Source of the DNA: Gemmobacter aquarius
Lineage (GTDB): Bacteria > Pseudomonadota > Alphaproteobacteria > Rhodobacterales > Rhodobacteraceae
Reading direction: 5' to 3'
DNA length: 64,000 bases
Assembly (NCBI RefSeq): GCF_003060865.1
Contig: NZ_CP028918.1
Span: 2,778,001 to 2,842,000 of the forward strand
A program made the position numbers and the translations under genes. The notes under the pieces were generated by a model. That model had not been told where the DNA came from. It did not search any database and saw nothing but the letters and a program-made list of their open reading frames with translations. How positions within the stretch are numbered: position 1 is the first letter of the stretch; each line of letters begins with the position of its first letter. Positions 53,525-62,694 of the stretch are shown piece by piece.

Positions 53525-56362
53525 ATGGCCTTTACGCCCGTTGACTATAACCCCTACGATTTCGCGAACCGCCGCCACATCGGCCCCTCGCCCTCCGAGA
53601 TGGACGAGATGCTGAAAGCGGTCGGGGTTGCCTCGCTGGACGAGTTGATCGACCAGACGGTGCCTGCATCGATCCGCCAGTCGGTGCCTCTGGGTTGGGC
53701 ACCCTTGTCCGAGCATGAGTTGCTGGCGCGGATGCGAGCCGTGGCGGGGCGCAACAAGGTGATGACCAGCCTGATCGGCCAAGGCTATTACGGGACCGTG
53801 ACGCCGCCTGCCATCCAGCGGAATATCCTTGAGAATCCGGCGTGGTATACGGCCTATACCCCCTATCAGCCCGAGATTGCCCAAGGGCGGCTGGAAGCGC
53901 TGCTCAACTATCAGACCATGATCGCCGATCTGACCGGCCTGCCGGTCGCCAATGCCAGCCTGCTGGACGAGGCGACGGCCGCGGCGGAAGCCATGGCCAT
54001 GGCCGAGCGGGTGGCCAAGTCGAAAGCGCGGGGGTTCTTCGTCGACCATGGCTGCCATCCGCAGACCATCGCCGTGATCAAGACCCGCGCCCTGCCCTTG
54101 GGGATCGAGGTGATCGTGGGGGCGCCCGAGGCGATGGAGGCCGACAAGGTGTTCGGCGCGATCTTCCAGTATCCCGGAACGCATGGACATGTTACTGATT
54201 TTACAAACGAAATCAATTATTTGCACGACAATAAGGCAATTGCCGTCGTCGCCACGGACCTGCTGGCGTTAACGCTTTTGAAAGAACCGGGCGCGATGGG
54301 GGCCGATATCGCCATCGGGTCGAGCCAGCGTTTCGGCGTGCCGATGGGCTATGGCGGGCCGCATGCGGCGTTCATGTCCTGCCGCGACGATCTGAAACGG
54401 GCCATGCCGGGGCGTATCGTGGGGGTTTCCATCGATGCGCGGGGCAACAAGGCGTATCGCTTGTCCTTGCAAACCCGCGAGCAGCATATCCGCCGCGAAA
54501 AGGCCACGAGCAACGTTTGCACCGCGCAGGCGCTTTTGGCCGTCATGGCCAGTTTCTACGCTGTGTTCCACGGGCCAAAGGGGCTGCGGGCAATTGCCGA
54601 GCGGGTGCATTTTCTGACCAACCGTCTGGCGCGGGCGCTGAAAGCGGCGGGTGCCAAGGTGTCTCCCAAGGCGTTCTTCGACACGATCACGGTCGAGGTC
54701 GGCGTTGGGCAGGCGGGGATCATGGCGGCTGCGCGGGCCGAGGGGTTGAACTTCCGCAAGGTAGGCCACGACCGCGTGGGGATCACGCTGGACGAAACGA
54801 CCGATGAAAAGGTGCTGATCCGCGTGTTGCGGGCATTCGGCATCGACGGGGTGCCGCCGCATCGCGCCACGCTGGGCTTCCCCGAAGCGATGCTGCGCGA
54901 GACGGAGTATCTGACCCACCCCGTTTTTCACATGAACCGCGCCGAATCCGAGATGATGCGCTATATGCGCCGCCTGTCGGACCGCGACCTTGCGCTTGAC
55001 CGTGCGATGATTCCGCTGGGGTCTTGCACCATGAAGCTGAACGCTGCGGCCGAGATGATGCCGATCACCTGGCCGGAATTCGGCAGCCTTCACCCCTTTG
55101 CGCCCGCGGATCAGGCGCTTGGCTACCGCGAAGCGATCGAGGATCTGACGGCAAAGCTGTGCGAGGTGACGGGTTATGATGCGTTCTCCATGCAGCCGAA
55201 TTCGGGCGCTCAGGGAGAATATGCCGGACTCCTTACCATTCAGGCATACCACCGTGCGCGGGGCGACATGCACCGCAACATCTGCCTGATTCCCGTTTCG
55301 GCGCATGGCACGAACCCTGCGTCGGCGCAAATGGCGGGGATGCAGGTGGTGGTGGTGAAATCGGCCCCGAACGGGGATGTCGACCTTGACGATTTCCGGC
55401 AAAAGGCTGAAGCGGCTGGGGAAAATCTGGCGGCCTGCATGATCACCTATCCGTCGACGCACGGTGTTTTCGAAGAGACTGTCAAGGAAATCTGCAAGAT
55501 CACGCATGATTTCGGAGGGCAGGTTTACCTCGACGGGGCGAATATGAACGCGCTGGTGGGGCTGGTGAAACCGGGCGAGATCGGGTCGGATGTGAGCCAT
55601 TTGAACCTGCACAAGACCTTTGCCATTCCGCATGGCGGCGGGGGGCCGGGGATGGGACCGATTGGCGTCAAGGCGCATCTGGCGCCGTTCCTGCCCGGCC
55701 ATTCCGAACAGGGAACCGACGGGGCAGTCAGCGCGGCGCCCTTTGGCAGCGCGAGTATCCTGCTGATTTCATGGGCCTATTGCCTGATGATGGGCGGGTC
55801 TGGCCTGACGCAGGCGACGCGGGTGGCGATCTTGAACGCCAATTACATCGCGGCGCGGTTGACGGGAAGCTATCCGATCCTGTTCATGGGGAACCGGGGG
55901 CGGGTGGCGCATGAATGCATCCTCGACACGCGGCCTTTCGCCGAAGTGGGCGTGACGGTGGACGATATCGCCAAGCGCTTGGTGGATAACGGATTCCACG
56001 CGCCCACGATGTCTTGGCCGGTGGCGGGAACGCTGATGGTGGAGCCGACGGAAAGCGAGACCAAGGCCGAGATCGACCGCTTCATCACGGCGCTTCTGGC
56101 GATACGGGCGGAAATCCAAGCCGTTGAAAAGGGTGAGATTTCTGCCGAGGATAGCCCCCTGCGCCATGCCCCGCATACGGTGGAAGATCTGGTCGCCGAC
56201 TGGACGCGCAAGTATCCGCGCGAGCAGGGATGTTTCCCGCCGGGGGCGTTCCGGGTGGACAAGTACTGGCCGCCCGTGGGCCGTGTGGACAACGTTTTCG
56301 GCGACCGGAATCTGGTGTGCACCTGCCCGCCGCTCGAGGATTATCTGGCGGCAGCCGAGTGA
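53525..56362 (+). CDS. gcvP: glycine dehydrogenase (decarboxylating), P protein
   Basis: A single-chain P protein, 945 aa, that decarboxylates glycine with PLP and loads the aminomethyl group on GcvH. The PLP lysine is Lys697 in [22 protein letters not shown]; the N-terminal half keeps the pseudo-domain ([23 protein letters not shown]). The ATG at 53525 follows AAGGAG. Third codon positions turn G-rich on the plus strand here, unlike gcvT upstream. Confidence 0.97.
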   Translation: MAFTPVDYNPYDFANRRHIGPSPSEMDEMLKAVGVASLDELIDQTVPASIRQSVPLGWAPLSEHELLARMRAVAGRNKVMTSLIGQGYYGTVTPPAIQRNILENPAWYTAYTPYQPEIAQGRLEALLNYQTMIADLTGLPVANASLLDEATAAAEAMAMAERVAKSKARGFFVDHGCHPQTIAVIKTRALPLGIEVIVGAPEAMEADKVFGAIFQYPGTHGHVTDFTNEINYLHDNKAIAVVATDLLALTLLKEPGAMGADIAIGSSQRFGVPMGYGGPHAAFMSCRDDLKRAMPGRIVGVSIDARGNKAYRLSLQTREQHIRREKATSNVCTAQALLAVMASFYAVFHGPKGLRAIAERVHFLTNRLARALKAAGAKVSPKAFFDTITVEVGVGQAGIMAAARAEGLNFRKVGHDRVGITLDETTDEKVLIRVLRAFGIDGVPPHRATLGFPEAMLRETEYLTHPVFHMNRAESEMMRYMRRLSDRDLALDRAMIPLGSCTMKLNAAAEMMPITWPEFGSLHPFAPADQALGYREAIEDLTAKLCEVTGYDAFSMQPNSGAQGEYAGLLTIQAYHRARGDMHRNICLIPVSAHGTNPASAQMAGMQVVVVKSAPNGDVDLDDFRQKAEAAGENLAACMITYPSTHGVFEETVKEICKITHDFGGQVYLDGANMNALVGLVKPGEIGSDVSHLNLHKTFAIPHGGGGPGMGPIGVKAHLAPFLPGHSEQGTDGAVSAAPFGSASILLISWAYCLMMGGSGLTQATRVAILNANYIAARLTGSYPILFMGNRGRVAHECILDTRPFAEVGVTVDDIAKRLVDNGFHAPTMSWPVAGTLMVEPTESETKAEIDRFITALLAIRAEIQAVEKGEISAEDSPLRHAPHTVEDLVADWTRKYPREQGCFPPGAFRVDKYWPPVGRVDNVFGDRNLVCTCPPLEDYLAAAE

Positions 56363-56427
56363 CACGAGCGATGCACGGGTGATGCAGACGCGAGAATCGC
56401 TGCGTTAGGGATATGGTAACGAATGGC

Positions 56428-56447
56428 GGGGGCGGTTTTGCGCCCCC
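56428..56447 (+). terminator. possible terminator of gcvP
   Basis: GGGGGCG (56428-56434) pairs with CGCCCCC (56441-56447) over GTTTTG. It lies 66 nt after the stop and lacks a T tail, so it is weak. Confidence 0.4.
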
Positions 56448-56458
56448 CCTCACCCTGA

Positions 56459-56481
56459 CCCTCTCCCCCAAGGGGAGAGGG
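56459..56481. repeat. REP-like CCCTCTCCCC hairpin
   Basis: CCCTCTCCCC (56459-56468) pairs with GGGGAGAGGG (56472-56481) over a 3-nt loop, preceded by CCCCCTCACCCTGA. This string resembles a REP-like element seen in many proteobacteria. Located between convergent gcvP and nadE. Confidence 0.6.
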
Positions 56482-56500
56482 GAGCGCCCTTTGCTGCGCG

Positions 56501-56523
56501 GTTTCACCCTTGCTTAAATACTC
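56501..56523 (-). repeat. dispersed GAGTATTT..GGTGAAAC motif, copy 2
   Basis: On the minus strand this reads GAGTATTTAAGCAAG then GGTGAAAC. The copy at 62347 differs at three of 23 positions, and a third, partial copy begins the window. Confidence 0.6.
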
Positions 56524-56547
56524 GGGGCGCAACGCAGGCGGCAGCGC

Positions 56548-58209
56548 TTAGCTGACCGCGTCGCGCCAACGGTTCACCATCGGGTAGCGGCGGTCGAGCC
56601 AGAAGGCCTTTTGCGTCAGGCGCACGCCGGGGGCGGATTGGAAGCGTTTCCACTCGCTGGTGTAAAGGAGGTGTTCGACCCGTTTAACGGTAGCGAGGTC
56701 ATGGCCTTGCGCCACGATCTCGGCAACCGAAAGGTCCTTTTCCACCAGACCTTCGAGGATGGCATCGAGCACCGGATAGGGCGGCAGGCTGTCATCGTCG
56801 CGCTGGTTTTCGCGCAGTTCGGCGCTGGGGGGTTTGTCGATGACGTTCGGCGGAATGACGGTGCCTGCGGGGCCTTTCATCCACAGGCGGTGGTTGGCGT
56901 TGCGCCAGCGGCAGGTGTCGAAGACGCGGGTTTTCCACAGGTCCTTGATCGGGTTGTAGCCGCCGTTCATGTCGCCGTAGATCGTGCAATAGCCGACCGC
57001 GACTTCGGATTTGTTGCCGGTCGTCAAGAGCATCGCGCCGGATTTGTTCGACAGTGCCATGAGGAGCAGACCGCGCAGGCGGCTTTGGATGTTCTCCTCG
57101 GTTATACCCGCTTCGGTTCCGGCAAAGAGGGGCGCAAGGGCTTCGCCCACGGCGTCTTGCGGGCCGGTGATCGGGATGGTGTCGAGCCGGCAGCCAAGGG
57201 CGCGGGCGACGGCGGCGGCATCGTCAAGCGAGGCTTGCGAGGTGAAGCGCGAGGGCAGCATGACGCAATGCACGTTTTCGGGGCCAAGCGCATCGGCGGC
57301 GATTGTGGCGACGATGGCAGAATCGATGCCTCCCGAGAGGCCGAGCACGACTTTTTTGAAACCGGATTTGGCAAGGTAATCGTGCAGGCCGATGGTCATG
57401 GCGCGGTAATCGGCCTCGGCCACTTCGGGCACGCTGGCGCGTTCGCCCGTTTTGGCGCGCCAGCCGTCGGGGGTGCGGGTGAAAGTGACATGGGTTATCG
57501 AGTCGTCGAATTGCGGCATTTGCACCGCAAGCTGCCCGCCGGGGTTCAGCACCATCGAGCAGCCGTCGAAGACCTGATCGTCCTGCCCGCCGGTCATGTT
57601 GAGGTAGACGAGCGGCAGGCCGGTTTCGACCACGCGCGACACCATGAGGTTCAGCCGCAGATTGGGCTTGCCGCGGTGGTAGGGCGAGCCATTGGGGACG
57701 AGCAGGATCTCGGCCCCGGTCTCGGCCAGGGTTTCGGCGACATCGGGGTGCCAGCTGTCCTCGCAGATCGGGGTGCCGATGCGGACGCCCGCCACGGTAT
57801 AGGGGCCATGCACATCGGCCGAGGCGAAGAGGCGCTTTTCATCGAAGACATTGCTGTTGGGCAGGTGGTGTTTGAGCACGGTTGCCGTGACGGTACCACC
57901 TTGCAGGATGTAATAGGCGTTATAAAGCGCGCCGCCCCGCAAGCAGGGGCCGCCGATGCCAAGTGCGGGGCCATCGGCGCAGTCTTTCGCCAGCGCCTCG
58001 ATCGCGGCCACGGCATCGCGCACGAAGGCGGGTTTCAGGATCAGGTCCTGCGTCTGGTAGCCGGTGACGAACATCTCGGTCAGGGCGGCCATGTCGCTGC
58101 CTGCGGCTTTCGCCTGTTGCCAGACCGAACGGGCGAGCGCCATGTTCGCCGCAATCGCGCCCACGGTCGGGTTCAACTGCGCCAGCGTAAGGCGGAAGGT
58201 GTCGGCCAT
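56548..58209 (-). CDS. nadE: NAD+ synthetase, glutamine-hydrolysing
   Basis: A 553-residue two-domain enzyme completing NAD synthesis. The nitrilase-type glutaminase domain has the Glu in LTEMFVTGY, Lys in LKHHLPN and Cys in TPICEDSWHPD; the synthetase domain has the ATP loop VLGLSGGIDSAIVATIA and LLTTGNKSEVAVGYCT. Start at 58209 with GGAAGCACC upstream. Its product is the substrate of nadK at 95, far away on the same strand. Confidence 0.96.
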   Translation of the reverse strand: MADTFRLTLAQLNPTVGAIAANMALARSVWQQAKAAGSDMAALTEMFVTGYQTQDLILKPAFVRDAVAAIEALAKDCADGPALGIGGPCLRGGALYNAYYILQGGTVTATVLKHHLPNSNVFDEKRLFASADVHGPYTVAGVRIGTPICEDSWHPDVAETLAETGAEILLVPNGSPYHRGKPNLRLNLMVSRVVETGLPLVYLNMTGGQDDQVFDGCSMVLNPGGQLAVQMPQFDDSITHVTFTRTPDGWRAKTGERASVPEVAEADYRAMTIGLHDYLAKSGFKKVVLGLSGGIDSAIVATIAADALGPENVHCVMLPSRFTSQASLDDAAAVARALGCRLDTIPITGPQDAVGEALAPLFAGTEAGITEENIQSRLRGLLLMALSNKSGAMLLTTGNKSEVAVGYCTIYGDMNGGYNPIKDLWKTRVFDTCRWRNANHRLWMKGPAGTVIPPNVIDKPPSAELRENQRDDDSLPPYPVLDAILEGLVEKDLSVAEIVAQGHDLATVKRVEHLLYTSEWKRFQSAPGVRLTQKAFWLDRRYPMVNRWRDAVS

Positions 58210-58360
58210 CGGTGCTTCCTTTGCGCGGGTCCGCTTGTGGTTCTAGCCCGAGGCGGGAGGAAGGGAAAGGTTCCCCGCCGAGACGCGGGCGCGGTGCTTG
58301 TCTGGGTCGGGGTGGAGGGATAGGCTTTGGGTACAGAACCTGAAAACGGGGCGGTACAAG

Positions 58361-59806
58361 ATGCGGCAGTGGCAGGCGGCGGGGCTGGTCGGGTTGGGAT
58401 TGGCGTTGGGCACACCGCAGGCGGGGCTTGCCCAGACGGCAGGCGAGATCGTCACCAAGCAATATGACGACGGGTCGGTCTATGAGGGCACGTTCAAGGA
58501 CGGGTTGCAGGACGGGACCGGCACTTATCGGTTGGTAAACGGGTTCGAGTATTCTGGCGATTGGGTGGCGGGCGAGATCCGCGGTCAGGGCCGCGCCGCA
58601 TATCCTGACGGTTCGGTCTACGTGGGAGAGTTTGCCAAGGGAAAACCCGAAGGCAAGGGCAAGATAACCTATGCCGACGGCGCCAGTTTCGAGGGGGATT
58701 GGAAGGACGGCAAGATCGAAGGGCAAGGCGTGGCCCGCTATCCGGACGGGTCGGCCTATACCGGCGCTTTCGTGGACGGCAAGCAGCAGGGCAAGGGCGT
58801 CATGGAAGGCCCCGGCGGCTATCGATACGAGGGCGACTGGGTGGCTGGCGAGAAAGAGGGCACCGGCAAGATCACCTATCCCGATGGCGCGGTATATGAC
58901 GGCGGGTTGAAGGCCGGATTACGCGAAGGTCAGGGGATGCTGGTCCTGCCCGACGGGCTGCGCTACGTCGGCGACTGGAAAGACGGGCAGATCAACGGGC
59001 AGGGAAAATTGACCCAGCCGAAGGGCGATATCTACGAGGGTGGCTTTGCAAACGGTCAAAAGCAGGGGACGGGGCGGCTGTCTTATGCGTCGGGCGATGT
59101 TTACGAAGGCGATTATGCGGCCGACCTACGCAGCGGCAAAGGCCTGTTCCGGTCGAAGGACGGGTATGTGTTCGAGGGCGTCTGGACGGCGGGGCACCTG
59201 TCGGGGCCGGGTAAGCTGACCTATCCGGACGGGTCGGTCTATGTGGGCGGTCTGGTCAAGGACCGACCCGAGGGGCAAGGCAAGATCACCTATGGGGACG
59301 GGTCGTCCTACGAGGGGACCTGGTTTGCGGGAAGCATCGGTGGCCAAGGTCGCGCGACATATGCCGACGGGTCGGTCTATACGGGGCGGTTCGTCGATGC
59401 CAAGCCCGACGGCAGCGGCGAGATCACCTTTCCCGACGGTTACGGCTATCGCGGCGAATGGAAGGCGGGGGTGCGGCAGGGATACGGGCGCGCGGCCTAT
59501 CCGGACGGGTCGGTCTACGCGGGGCAGTTCGAGGCGGGGCGGCGGCAGGGCAAGGGGCGTCTGGTGATGCCGGACGGGTTTTCCTATGTCGGGGACTGGG
59601 CGGCGGGCGAGATCGAGGGGCAAGGCGTCGCCGTCTATGCCGGTGGCGACCGCTACGAGGGGCAGTTTGCCAAGGGCAAGCGGCAGGGCAAGGGCAAGCT
59701 GGTGTACACAAGCGGCAAGATTGCGGAAGGCGAATGGCTGGCCGGTATTCTGGTCGAAGCACCCGACACCGCGGCCCCGGCCGAGGCGAAGCCACCGTCG
59801 GAGTGA
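58361..59806 (+). CDS. exported MORN-repeat protein
   Basis: A 481-residue protein: signal peptide MRQWQAAGLVGLGLALGTPQAGLAQ, then 18 consecutive MORN repeats of exactly 23 residues (residues about 39-452), with part of a 19th, and a short Ala/Pro/Glu tail. Each unit follows YxGxW/F-x-x-G-x-x-x-GxG-x-x-x-x-PDG. Repeats alternate between W-type and F/L-type, with one phase slip at repeats 10-11. MORN arrays bind lipids or form elongated hairpin sheets; here periplasmic or outer-membrane. The ATG at 58361 is chosen over 58298 since it starts the signal peptide. Confidence 0.88.
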   Translation: MRQWQAAGLVGLGLALGTPQAGLAQTAGEIVTKQYDDGSVYEGTFKDGLQDGTGTYRLVNGFEYSGDWVAGEIRGQGRAAYPDGSVYVGEFAKGKPEGKGKITYADGASFEGDWKDGKIEGQGVARYPDGSAYTGAFVDGKQQGKGVMEGPGGYRYEGDWVAGEKEGTGKITYPDGAVYDGGLKAGLREGQGMLVLPDGLRYVGDWKDGQINGQGKLTQPKGDIYEGGFANGQKQGTGRLSYASGDVYEGDYAADLRSGKGLFRSKDGYVFEGVWTAGHLSGPGKLTYPDGSVYVGGLVKDRPEGQGKITYGDGSSYEGTWFAGSIGGQGRATYADGSVYTGRFVDAKPDGSGEITFPDGYGYRGEWKAGVRQGYGRAAYPDGSVYAGQFEAGRRQGKGRLVMPDGFSYVGDWAAGEIEGQGVAVYAGGDRYEGQFAKGKRQGKGKLVYTSGKIAEGEWLAGILVEAPDTAAPAEAKPPSE

Positions 59807-59814
59807 GGGGCGGG

Positions 59815-59957
59815 GCAGAATTTTCGGCGAAAATTCTGCGGGAGGAACAAATTTTCTGCGAAAATTTGTGGCGTGCGGGGGCGTGCGGGCGGGTGGTAGG
59901 AGACGAATTTTCTGCGAAAATTCGTCGTCTGGCCAAAAATTTTCGCCGAAAATTTTT
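59815..59957. repeat. four ATTTTC-NNN-GAAAAT hairpins
   Basis: Four inverted repeats in 143 bp: GCAGAATTTTC-GGC-GAAAATTCTGC (59815-59839), ACAAATTTTC-TGC-GAAAATTTGT (59847-59869), GACGAATTTTC-TGC-GAAAATTCGTC (59901-59925), and an imperfect one at 59934-59957. The core ATTTTC-NNN-GAAAAT is constant and the outer arms vary but always compensate. Between convergent genes (MORN and photolyase). Confidence 0.88.
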
Positions 59958-59963
59958 ACCCCG

Positions 59964-61487
59964 TCAGACCGGATCGCCTGCATCGAGGCGGGTCAGAAAG
60001 GCTTCGGCAGCGGCCAGCACCGTGGTGCGATGGGTTTCGTCCATCTTGTCCCAGGTGCGATACATCTGGGCCATTCGGGGGTTGGCGGCGAAGCGGTCGC
60101 GGTGGCGGTTCAGGAAGTGCCAGTAGAGCAGGTTGAACGGACAGGCTTTGGCGCCGGACTTTTCCTTGACCGCATAGGTGCAGGATTTGCAGTAATCCGA
60201 CATCCGGTCGATATAGGCGCCTGACGAGACATAGGGTTTCGATCCGACCACCCCGCCATCGGCCCATTGTGACATGCCGATGGTGTTGGGGGCTTCGACC
60301 CATTCGAAGGCGTCGATATAGACCGAGAGATACCATTCGTGGACTTCGGCCGGGTCGACGCCGGCGAGCAGGGCGAAATTGCCGGTGACCATCAAGCGCT
60401 GGATGTGGTGGGCATAAGCCATGTCGCGGGTCTGGCCGACGGCGTGCGACAGGCAGTTCATGCGGGTGGGTTTGCCCCAGTAGAGGGCGGGCAGCGGGCG
60501 GTTGTGGCCAAGCACGTTGCGCGATGTGTAGCCTTCGCCTTCGAGCATGTAGATGCCGCGCATGAATTCGCGCCACCCGATGATCTGGCGGATGAATCCT
60601 TCGGCGGCGTTTATCGGCACGCGGCCCGCTTTCCATTCGGCTTCGACGCGCTGGCAGATCTCGAGCGGGGCAAGGAGGCCGATGTTGAGGTAGGGCGAGA
60701 TCAGCGCGTGGCTGAGCGTGGGGTCGTCTGTCAGCATCGCGTCCTGTTCGTCGCCGAAGCGTGGCAGGGCGTGAGTGGCGAAATGGTCGAGTGCCAGAAG
60801 GGCATCGTGGCGGGTGACGGCCCAGCCGAAGGGTTCGGCCTTGCCGAAGTGGCCGGGGAAGCGGGCTTTGACGAGGGCTGCGACCTCTTGTGTGACGGCA
60901 TCGGGGGCAAAGCGTGGCGGGCGGGGGCGCAGGAGGTCAGGTTTGGCCGCTTTGCGGTTGTCGTGGTCGAAGTTCCACTGGCCGCCTGCGGGTTTGTCGC
61001 CCTCCATCATCAAGCCGGTCTTGCGGCGCATGTCGCGGTAGAAGAACTCCATGCGGAGTTGTTTGCGGTCTTTGGCCCATGCGGCGAATTCGGCGTCGGA
61101 GCAGAGGAAGCGGTCATCGGGCAGCAGGGTGACGCGGAGGGGGGTTTCTTGCAGCGCGCGGATCAGGCGCCATTCGCCGGGGGTGGTGGCGATGATTTCG
61201 GTCGCACCCGTGGCTGCGGCGTGGCGCAGGAGTTCGCCGGGGATGGAGTGGGTGTTATCGGGATCGTCGAGTCTGGTGTAGGCGACGCGCCACCCTGCGG
61301 CGCGCAGGTCATGGGCGAAGTGGCGCATGGCCGACAGGATCAGCACGATCTTTTGCGGGTGATGCGGCACATAGGTGCCTTCGGCCAGCACCTCGGCCAT
61401 GACGATCAGATCGGTGGCGGGGTCTGCTTGGCGCAGGGCCGCTACGCTTTGGCAGAGTTGGTCGCCAAGGATCAGGATCAATCGCAT
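59964..61487 (-). CDS. phrB: iron-sulfur bacterial photolyase/cryptochrome (PhrB/CryB type)
   Basis: A 507-residue protein of the FeS-BCP group, which repairs (6-4) photoproducts or acts as a blue-light receptor (Agrobacterium PhrB, Rhodobacter CryB). The four cluster cysteines are Cys345 (NCLSHAVG), Cys433, Cys436 (DYCKSC) and Cys449 (KACPF); the spacing of 88, 3 and 13 residues equals that which I recall for PhrB. FAD-site blocks SHALISPYLNIGLL and EGFIRQIIGWREFMRGIY are intact. Stop 59964 is just past the hairpin array. Confidence 0.95.
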   Translation of the reverse strand: MRLILILGDQLCQSVAALRQADPATDLIVMAEVLAEGTYVPHHPQKIVLILSAMRHFAHDLRAAGWRVAYTRLDDPDNTHSIPGELLRHAAATGATEIIATTPGEWRLIRALQETPLRVTLLPDDRFLCSDAEFAAWAKDRKQLRMEFFYRDMRRKTGLMMEGDKPAGGQWNFDHDNRKAAKPDLLRPRPPRFAPDAVTQEVAALVKARFPGHFGKAEPFGWAVTRHDALLALDHFATHALPRFGDEQDAMLTDDPTLSHALISPYLNIGLLAPLEICQRVEAEWKAGRVPINAAEGFIRQIIGWREFMRGIYMLEGEGYTSRNVLGHNRPLPALYWGKPTRMNCLSHAVGQTRDMAYAHHIQRLMVTGNFALLAGVDPAEVHEWYLSVYIDAFEWVEAPNTIGMSQWADGGVVGSKPYVSSGAYIDRMSDYCKSCTYAVKEKSGAKACPFNLLYWHFLNRHRDRFAANPRMAQMYRTWDKMDETHRTTVLAAAEAFLTRLDAGDPV

Positions 61488-61513
61488 GGCTGGCCTTTGG
61501 TTGAGCGGGACCG

Positions 61514-61569
61514 CCGGGAGGGCTGTCTGCCCTCCCGGACCCTCCCGAGGATATTTTCAGACAGAAAAT
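61514..61569. repeat. CCGGGAGGGC hairpin repeat, copy 2, with GAGGATATTTTC tail
   Basis: CCGGGAGGGC (61514-61523) pairs with GCCCTCCCGG (61529-61538), then ACCCTCCC-GAGGATATTTTC and a GAAAAT dyad partner (61563-61568). Arms and tail match 47159-47190. It lies between the SDR and the photolyase, both minus strand. Confidence 0.65.
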
Positions 61570-61581
61570 GGCGGGCGGGGA

Positions 61582-62268
61582 CTACCAAGGGATTGCTTTT
61601 CCCTGCCAGTCGAAGAAGCCGCCCGTGTCGGCGGGGGTGAGGTTTGCCAGCACGGACAGAAGGTGATGCGCGGCGGTGTCGGGCGGGACGGTCGGATGGC
61701 CGTTCGCATAGGCGCCGGTAAGGGGGGTTGCCACGGTGCCGGGGTGGTAGGTGCACAGGATCGCTTGGGGGTGGGTGCGTTTGACCTCGACCGCCGCGGT
61801 GTGGATCAGCTGGTTCAGGGCTGCTTTGGCGGCGCGATAGGCGAACCAGCCGCCAAGCGCATTGTCGCCGATCGAACCGACGCGGGCCGAAAGCGCGGCG
61901 AAGCGGGCGGGCCGGTCGCGGGGGATAAGCCGCAGCGCGTGTTTCAGCACAAGCGCGGGGCCGGTGGCGTTTAGGGCGAAATGCGCGGCGAGGGCTGCCG
62001 GGTCGAGCGCGCGGAGGGATTTTTCGGGCCGGTGGGGACCGAGTTCAAGCGCGCCTGTCGCCACGAGGATCAGGTCATAGGGGGCTTCGAGCGGGGCGAG
62101 ATGCGCGGCAATGGATGATTCGTCCGTGAGGTCGAGGCCGTGGCTGCGGCGGGACAGGGCGGTTACCTCGGTGCCTTGTGCCATGAGCGCCGCCGTCACG
62201 GCTGCGCCGATGCCGCCGGATGCGCCGATGACCAGCGCACGGGGGGTGAAGGATGTTTCGTTTGCCAT
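61582..62268 (-). CDS. short-chain dehydrogenase next to the photolyase
   Basis: A 228-residue SDR: LVIGASGGIGAAVTAAL, LSRRSHGLDLTD, ALSARVGSIGDNALGGWFAYRAAKAALNQL (Ser, Tyr-x-x-x-Lys). It resembles C-factor-type SDRs. To my memory such SDRs sit beside FeS photolyases in related bacteria; function unknown. Confidence 0.85.
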   Translation of the reverse strand: MANETSFTPRALVIGASGGIGAAVTAALMAQGTEVTALSRRSHGLDLTDESSIAAHLAPLEAPYDLILVATGALELGPHRPEKSLRALDPAALAAHFALNATGPALVLKHALRLIPRDRPARFAALSARVGSIGDNALGGWFAYRAAKAALNQLIHTAAVEVKRTHPQAILCTYHPGTVATPLTGAYANGHPTVPPDTAAHHLLSVLANLTPADTGGFFDWQGKAIPW

Positions 62269-62346
62269 GAGGGGGTTCTAGGGCGACGGGGCGTGAGGGC
62301 GAGGGAAAAAATGGGGCGGCGGTGGTTGGACGGGTGGAAGGAAGAT

Positions 62347-62369
62347 GAGTATTTGGGCAAAGGTGAAAC
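62347..62369 (+). repeat. dispersed GAGTATTT..GGTGAAAC motif, copy 3
   Basis: GAGTATTTGGGCAAA followed by GGTGAAAC. 20 of 23 positions equal copy 2 (56501-56523, inverted). Intergenic, upstream of the SDR start. Confidence 0.6.
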
Positions 62370-62520
62370 GCCGGGCGCAACTGGATGCGGGTGCGGGCCG
62401 GGGTGCGGCGGCGGGATGGGCAAGGCGGCTCGGGCCGAGAGAGGCGAAACCTGACGGGGCGTTCCTTGATCGGGCGATTTTCGGCTTGTCTTGGCGCAAA
62501 GCTTCGGTATCGTCGCGGCC

Positions 62521-62610
62521 ATGACACGGGACCCGCATATTCACGACCTTTCCGGCGCTGCGGCGTCTGTGCGCGCCCCTGCGCTGCTTCTGCTTCTTAG
62601 CTGCCTCTGA
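62521..62610 (+). CDS. leuL: leucine-rich leader peptide of leuA
   Basis: A 29-residue frame, starting MTRDPHIHDLSGA and ending with five leucine codons in a row (CTG CTT CTG CTT CTT, residues 22-26), then SCL and stop. It ends 84 nt before leuA and just before a hairpin. This is the layout of transcription attenuation by leucyl-tRNA supply. No strong ribosome site is visible. Confidence 0.8.
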   Translation: MTRDPHIHDLSGAAASVRAPALLLLLSCL

Positions 62611-62617
62611 GCGTGCC

Positions 62618-62654
62618 CTTGGGCGCGACCGCTCGGAGGTGACAAGCGCCCAAG
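62618..62654 (+). promoter_or_regulatory. attenuator hairpin of leuA
   Basis: CTTGGGCGC (62618-62626) pairs perfectly with GCGCCCAAG (62646-62654) over a 19-nt loop, 8 nt after the leader stop. No T run follows. Another pairing, GCTTCTG in the Leu codons (62586-62592) with CAGAAGC (62662-62668), could form when ribosomes move off. Confidence 0.65.
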
Positions 62655-62694
62655 CCAGAAACAGAAGCCAAAAGAATTCCAAGGATACGATCCG

